Assembly (NCBI GenBank): GCA_041484845.1 | Contig: JBGPIK010000307.1 | Coordinates: 1-8,439, forward strand | Source of the DNA: JBGPIK01 sp041484845 | Lineage (GTDB): Bacteria; Desulfobacterota; Binatia; UBA9968 | Length of the DNA: 8,439 bases | Direction: 5' to 3' | Part shown: positions 6,501-8,439 of the stretch, piece after piece | How positions within the stretch are numbered: position 1 is the stretch's first letter | Layout of the letters: each line of letters opens with the position of its first letter | The notes under the pieces: generated by a model | Seen by the model: only the letters and a program-made list of their open reading frames with translations | Database searches by the model: none | What the model was told of the DNA's origin: nothing | Position numbers and translations under genes: made by a program

Positions 6501-8439
6501 CGCCATCGTAAACGTAAGTCGCAGAGTGACCGAGGCAGTTGGTGATGGTCTGGGGATAGGTCTTGGTGTTCTCGTAAACGGTGCTGGTCGGACACCCCCT
6601 CGGATCGGTAACCGCTGTCATCACACCGAAGGTAGGATCATTGACATAAGTTGTGACCGGATTTCTTCCGCTGACCGGGCTGTTGTTGCCGCTCCCCTGG
6701 GCGTCTCCGCCGTTGGCCTCTTCCTTCGTGAGAAGGCCAAAGGCGCCGATTTGGCCATAATTTTGGCCGTCGTAGTACAGCCACTTCTCACGCAGCACGA
6801 CATTGCCCGTGCTGTCTAAAAGGGCCTGTCTCTTGGGCCGATGGAGCCAATGGTTGGTATCGACGATCCACTCGGTGACCTCGTAGCGCTCGTCACCGGC
6901 AAGATTAAAGTCGCCGAACTGATGAATTTGGGTCAGATTGCCCGTCGTAGTTGAGTCGTAGGACATATCCTTGCGGATGGTTCGGGAAGTTGGTCCACCG
7001 TCCCGTTCTACTGTGTCTTCTCTGCTCACTTGGACGAAAGATACTGTAGGAGCCGAGGGATAAGGATTGTCGGTTTGATAGTCATAGTTCATGTCCCGAA
7101 AGGGCGCGCCATCGCTTAGCCGATCCACCTCGATGGTATACGGGAGTCCGATCTTCGGAAAGGTTTGTGTGTTGGAAGTAGTCGTCTTTGAATCGGCGGA
7201 GTGGTCTATCACCAGGGTTTGATGAAAGCCGAGGGAGCCGCGCCCCCAGAAGTTCGCCTTGGCCCCGGCGTATGTGTATTCGTAATTGTACGGTGCACCA
7301 ACGCCGTCGTTCACGGTAATATCCGAAACCACGTACAGCGGATCTTGGATATCCACATCGGGATAAGTCGCTTTGAAGCTGCCGGTGTCTTTCGCGTAAA
7401 TCGTGCCGTCTGTCAGCGGCCCATACGTAATCGTGGTCTGGCCGCCGAAGGGATTCGTAATCGAAGTGAGAAGATCAGGCGAAGAGGAGGCTGAAGGGAT
7501 AGCCGTGATAAAGTTTCCCCCGTTCTGACTTATGGCATTACTCAGACCGTCGCCGTCAAAGTCGCCGGCCCAGGTGTTCGGCCAATACCAGGCGCTCGGC
7601 TTAGCATTGGCTGTGATGCGATAGCTACCATCTCCATTGGAATAGATAGTCACTAGTGCCGAATTTCCGTTAGTGAGTAGATCCGCCTTACCGTCGCCGT
7701 TAAAGTCACCCACGAAAACTCTTGTATTGTCCATGCCTTGAGGCGGGTCGGGGACCGTGAAAGCGTCCCAATTTCCATCGCCTTTGGAAAACGCCGTGAT
7801 CAGGTGGCCGTTGTTGTGACTGATAAGATCAGTTTTGCCGTCGCCGTTAAAATCACCCGCCCAAACGTTGCTGGGACCCCAGCCGGTCGGCTGGTTGACG
7901 GCTCGTTCCTGATAGCTGCCGTTCCCATCGGAAAGAAGCAAAATGAGTTTGCCGTTTGTGTTGGTGACAAGATCAGCCCGGCCGTCGCCGTTAAAGTCGC
8001 CCACCCACACTTTGGTATTGTCAAAGCCCGCGACCGGGTCATTGACCGCAGTGGTGAACTGATACGTGCCGGTGCCGTTTATAAACCGGGAAAATGCATA
8101 CATGATTTTCCCATTATTACGACTCGCAAAGTCCATCCGGCCATCGCCGTCGAAATCACCGGCCCACATGTTTGAGAAATTCCATTGGCTCGGTTTCGGC
8201 ACCGCTACTTCCTGGTAGGTGCCGTCGGCTCTGAAAAAAAGCGTGATGATCTGTCCATTATTGGTGGTCACCAGGTCCATGATGCCGTCGCCGTCGACGT
8301 CCCCAACCCAGACCGTGGTGTTGGTAAAACCGTTGACGGGATCGGCAACCGAGACCGGGTTATATTGTCCACCGCCTTGAGAAAGATAGATCACCAGCTG
8401 TCCGTTGTTATGGGTGATGATATCCCATTTGCCATCGCC
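3538..8439 (-). CDS. Giant FG-GAP/SpvB-TcdB-middle/RHS protein with unique C-terminal tail (5' end outside window)
   Basis: At least 1,633 residues are visible. The reading frame stays open to the right edge, and the 15 codons before the GTG at 8394 continue a calcium-loop repeat (GDGKWDIITHNNGQL), so that GTG is not the real start. Numbering from it: FG-GAP/VCBS repeats to about 300; a SpvB/TcdB-middle-like segment about 305-450 (DLLTSITNPFGGQTTITYGP, then YPDVDIQDPLYVVSDI, then GRGSLGF); about 20 RHS/YD repeats from about 620; the conserved core end HNDHLGG, RFTGKELDPETGLYYYGGR and RFVSPDPF, closing with NLNRYSYVNNNP and IDPSG (1337-1340). A 278-residue non-RHS tail follows. RHS and TcB/TcC proteins fold into a hollow beta-cocoon that encloses a C-terminal effector, which is typically delivered to competing cells or hosts. 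Here B-like and C-like parts form one chain. Promoter and signal sequence are outside the window. No frameshift is seen. Confidence 0.95.
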   Translation of the reverse strand, partial: GDGKWDIITHNNGQLVIYLSQGGGQYNPVSVADPVNGFTNTTVWVGDVDGDGIMDLVTTNNGQIITLFFRADGTYQEVAVPKPSQWNFSNMWAGDFDGDGRMDFASRNNGKIMYAFSRFINGTGTYQFTTAVNDPVAGFDNTKVWVGDFNGDGRADLVTNTNGKLILLLSDGNGSYQERAVNQPTGWGPSNVWAGDFNGDGKTDLISHNNGHLITAFSKGDGNWDAFTVPDPPQGMDNTRVFVGDFNGDGKADLLTNGNSALVTIYSNGDGSYRITANAKPSAWYWPNTWAGDFDGDGLSNAISQNGGNFITAIPSASSSPDLLTSITNPFGGQTTITYGPLTDGTIYAKDTGSFKATYPDVDIQDPLYVVSDITVNDGVGAPYNYEYTYAGAKANFWGRGSLGFHQTLVIDHSADSKTTTSNTQTFPKIGLPYTIEVDRLSDGAPFRDMNYDYQTDNPYPSAPTVSFVQVSREDTVERDGGPTSRTIRKDMSYDSTTTGNLTQIHQFGDFNLAGDERYEVTEWIVDTNHWLHRPKRQALLDSTGNVVLREKWLYYDGQNYGQIGAFGLLTKEEANGGDAQGSGNNSPVSGRNPVTTYVNDPTFGVMTAVTDPRGCPTSTVYENTKTYPQTITNCLGHSATYVYDGGLGVKKSELDPNGQPTNYTHDGFGRLTQVTGPLDGSSTYGTVSYFYNDWGNPSQQRVSTWRTEQSGTGNVLTSDEYFDGLGRVYQKVQEGPNGTPIQSEAAFDSRNLILAATAPHFSTEAAVTTSFTYDILGRQTRVNHPDGTFATSVYSVPGIVTLTDERGKTKRKYFDAYGRLIQVDEVNGTETYYTQYAYDAAGSLLTVTNHLGHLTKMAYDSLGRKIAMCDPNMGTAVNIASCTTASVGAWVYSYDPAGDLLSQTDAKNQTLCFDYDPIGRVTDKKQGQNCATAITLVTWTYDDPLVAYSKGRVTQVVDQATTTKFTYDQVGHTIQTQRQLLGVWYTMSQTYDALSRITSETFPDSEVVTYTYNDAGWLKRVPGYIDNADIQYNARGQKTDLTYANNLTTHWDYDSNNFRVTHRTTSHNEQDLRYGYDNVGNITSINDSLFTASRTFTYDDLNRLITASGTFGTNQSQQDCTYGYDPIGNLTNKCGATFAYGDPMHPSAVTFNPATGKNYTYDANGNMITRGTQTLTWDIDNRVTSVSIQGGGTTSMEYDYTGQRVKKDAPTGITLFPFQGVEIDPNGVMTKYIRIGVENVASKKGTQQLFYHNDHLGGVNVITDINGYEVQRNEYDPWGSVSKSVGNIDPTHRFTGKELDPETGLYYYGGRYYDPEISRFVSPDPFIQAPDDPQNLNRYSYVNNNPQRYIDPSGYSFWSSIFGFFKKVVHVFTNYVLPVVKIVVGAALLATGNPAGLLLMASGGLSFCKSAGCQLGSRITEFLGGAWGDLQAGAGGSSTPFSLSFVDEGGGGGGTGGQWDPSGLLGRVGRFVLGEISRLRQKAETSKASASTCWVNCFRFFLQGAVNPFRPNTLQIPFKTLDTGVGPGQMPRFQEQATAMAPGTSLMIDPSKVFITVQAGSTSSGQSSLGLTGIISKDPSGNVSFSGFASGVNEPYNFDREGWKNDVGRFFYGLGARDFQIEWVGRRAVTYP
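3541..4374 (-). other. Variable C-terminal tail, putative toxin domain
   Basis: The 278 residues after IDPSG (1341-1618) show no RHS repeats. First comes a hydrophobic, membrane-like part (about tail residues 15-54, VHVFTNYVLPVVKIVVGAAL and a second Gly/Leu-rich stretch). Next is a loop with Cys54 and Cys59, a glycine linker (tail 95-103) and a second DPSG (tail 106-109). The final domain of about 170 residues ends PYNFDREGWKND, FYGLGARDFQIEWVGRR. I cannot name this domain. Two cysteines in TCWVNC (tail 139 and 143) might pair. Position and uniqueness argue for an effector domain; activity is unknown. Confidence 0.65.
4375..6537 (-). other. RHS/YD repeat core
   Basis: About 20 YD-type repeats occur (for example YDILGRQTRV, FDAYGRLIQV, YDSLGRKIAM, YDNVGNITSI, YDDLNRLITA, YDANGNMITR). 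They end in the RHS-associated core with HNDHLGGVNVITD, EYDPWG, GLYYYGGRYYDPEISRF and IDPSGY. The classic DPxG aspartyl self-cleavage pair is only half present: the distal DPSG is intact, but the proximal site reads SPDPFIQ. Confidence 0.92.
7045..7482 (-). other. SpvB/TcdB-middle-like segment of the RHS protein
   Basis: Residues about 305-450 carry the string of motifs seen between propeller and RHS region in SpvB/TcB-like proteins: LLTSITNPFGG, TITYGPL, YPDVD, PLYVVSDITV, YEYTYAGAK and GRGSLGFHQ. In Tc toxins this part belongs to the B subunit, which closes the cocoon and docks to the A-component injector. Assignment is by recognition of motif order, not by a profile search. Confidence 0.75.
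7495..8439 (-). repeat. FG-GAP/VCBS repeat array in two alternating types
   Basis: Seven repeats of about 48-53 residues are visible, the first only in part. Each carries a calcium-loop-like GD-x-[DN]GDG-xx-D. The loops start at residues 31, 79, 132, 180, 229 and 277 (from the GTG at 8394). They alternate: one type is preceded by NT and reads V[WF]VGD (31, 132, 229), the other reads [MVT]WAGD after a Trp-containing SN or PN segment (79, 180, 277). The real unit is therefore a pair of about 97-101 residues, or about 300 bp of DNA. The last loop has lost its final Asp (GDGLSN). Such repeats build beta-propeller blades that bind calcium outside the cytoplasm, often for adhesion or docking. Confidence 0.9.

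Noticed and set aside
5500..7494. Several long plus-strand frames opposite the RHS gene (for example 5500-5904, 5932-6396, 6418-6819, 7201-7494)
   Set aside because: They mirror the codon periodicity of the repeated RHS/FG-GAP sequence, have no family resemblance or convincing ribosome binding sites, and lie wholly inside a well-supported gene.
8392..8394. GTG at 8394 as the start of the RHS protein
   Set aside because: The frame is open upstream to the window edge and the upstream codons complete a calcium-loop repeat, so the start lies outside.
7495..8439. Regularly spaced DNA repeats as a CRISPR-like array
   Set aside because: The repeats are imperfect, in frame, about 150 or 300 bp apart and explained by protein blades; there are no short identical repeats with unique spacers.

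Overview
The window looks like a stretch of a Gram-negative chromosome at roughly 50-55% G+C. A periplasmic or exported zinc protease, a lipoprotein and a very large surface-type RHS protein all imply a cell with an outer membrane. The style of the genes would suit a deltaproteobacterial, Nitrospirota or NC10-like lineage, but no taxonomic marker is present and that assignment is a guess.

Left part (1-1519). A minus-strand M16 (pitrilysin-family) zinc peptidase fills 22-1347. The next gene overlaps its stop codon in an ATGA junction and leaves the window after eight codons. M16 genes often come in pairs, so this is probably a two-gene M16 operon. The 172-bp gap upstream holds a good sigma70-type promoter facing right, followed by a strong Shine-Dalgarno.

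Middle (1520-2884). That promoter drives only the first 34 codons of a UbiD-type decarboxylase gene. Similarity then stops and a mobile element begins: a Y1/HUH REP-associated-type transposase (RAYT) gene bounded by a perfect 25-bp inverted repeat. Attached to its right end is a second, diverged copy of the same right end, with a 37-codon transposase start and its own terminal repeat. The outermost repeats match over 30 bp. The rest of ubiD does not reappear to the right. The CTAG in the left terminal repeat supplies a TAG stop on both strands, one for the transposase and one for the truncated UbiD frame.

Spacer (2885-3008). Short C-rich sequence with small tandem duplications and no gene.

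Right part (3009-8439). A two-gene minus-strand unit. The first gene runs off the right edge and encodes at least 1,633 residues. From N to C it has seven visible FG-GAP/VCBS calcium-loop repeats, a SpvB/TcdB-middle-like segment, about 20 RHS/YD repeats, the conserved RHS core end, and a 278-residue non-RHS tail. One base after its stop codon begins a 175-aa A+T-richer lipoprotein gene without an obvious ribosome binding site. The arrangement is that of a polymorphic RHS toxin followed by its immunity gene. The tail is not a toxin domain I can name, and this unit is the best candidate for something undescribed.
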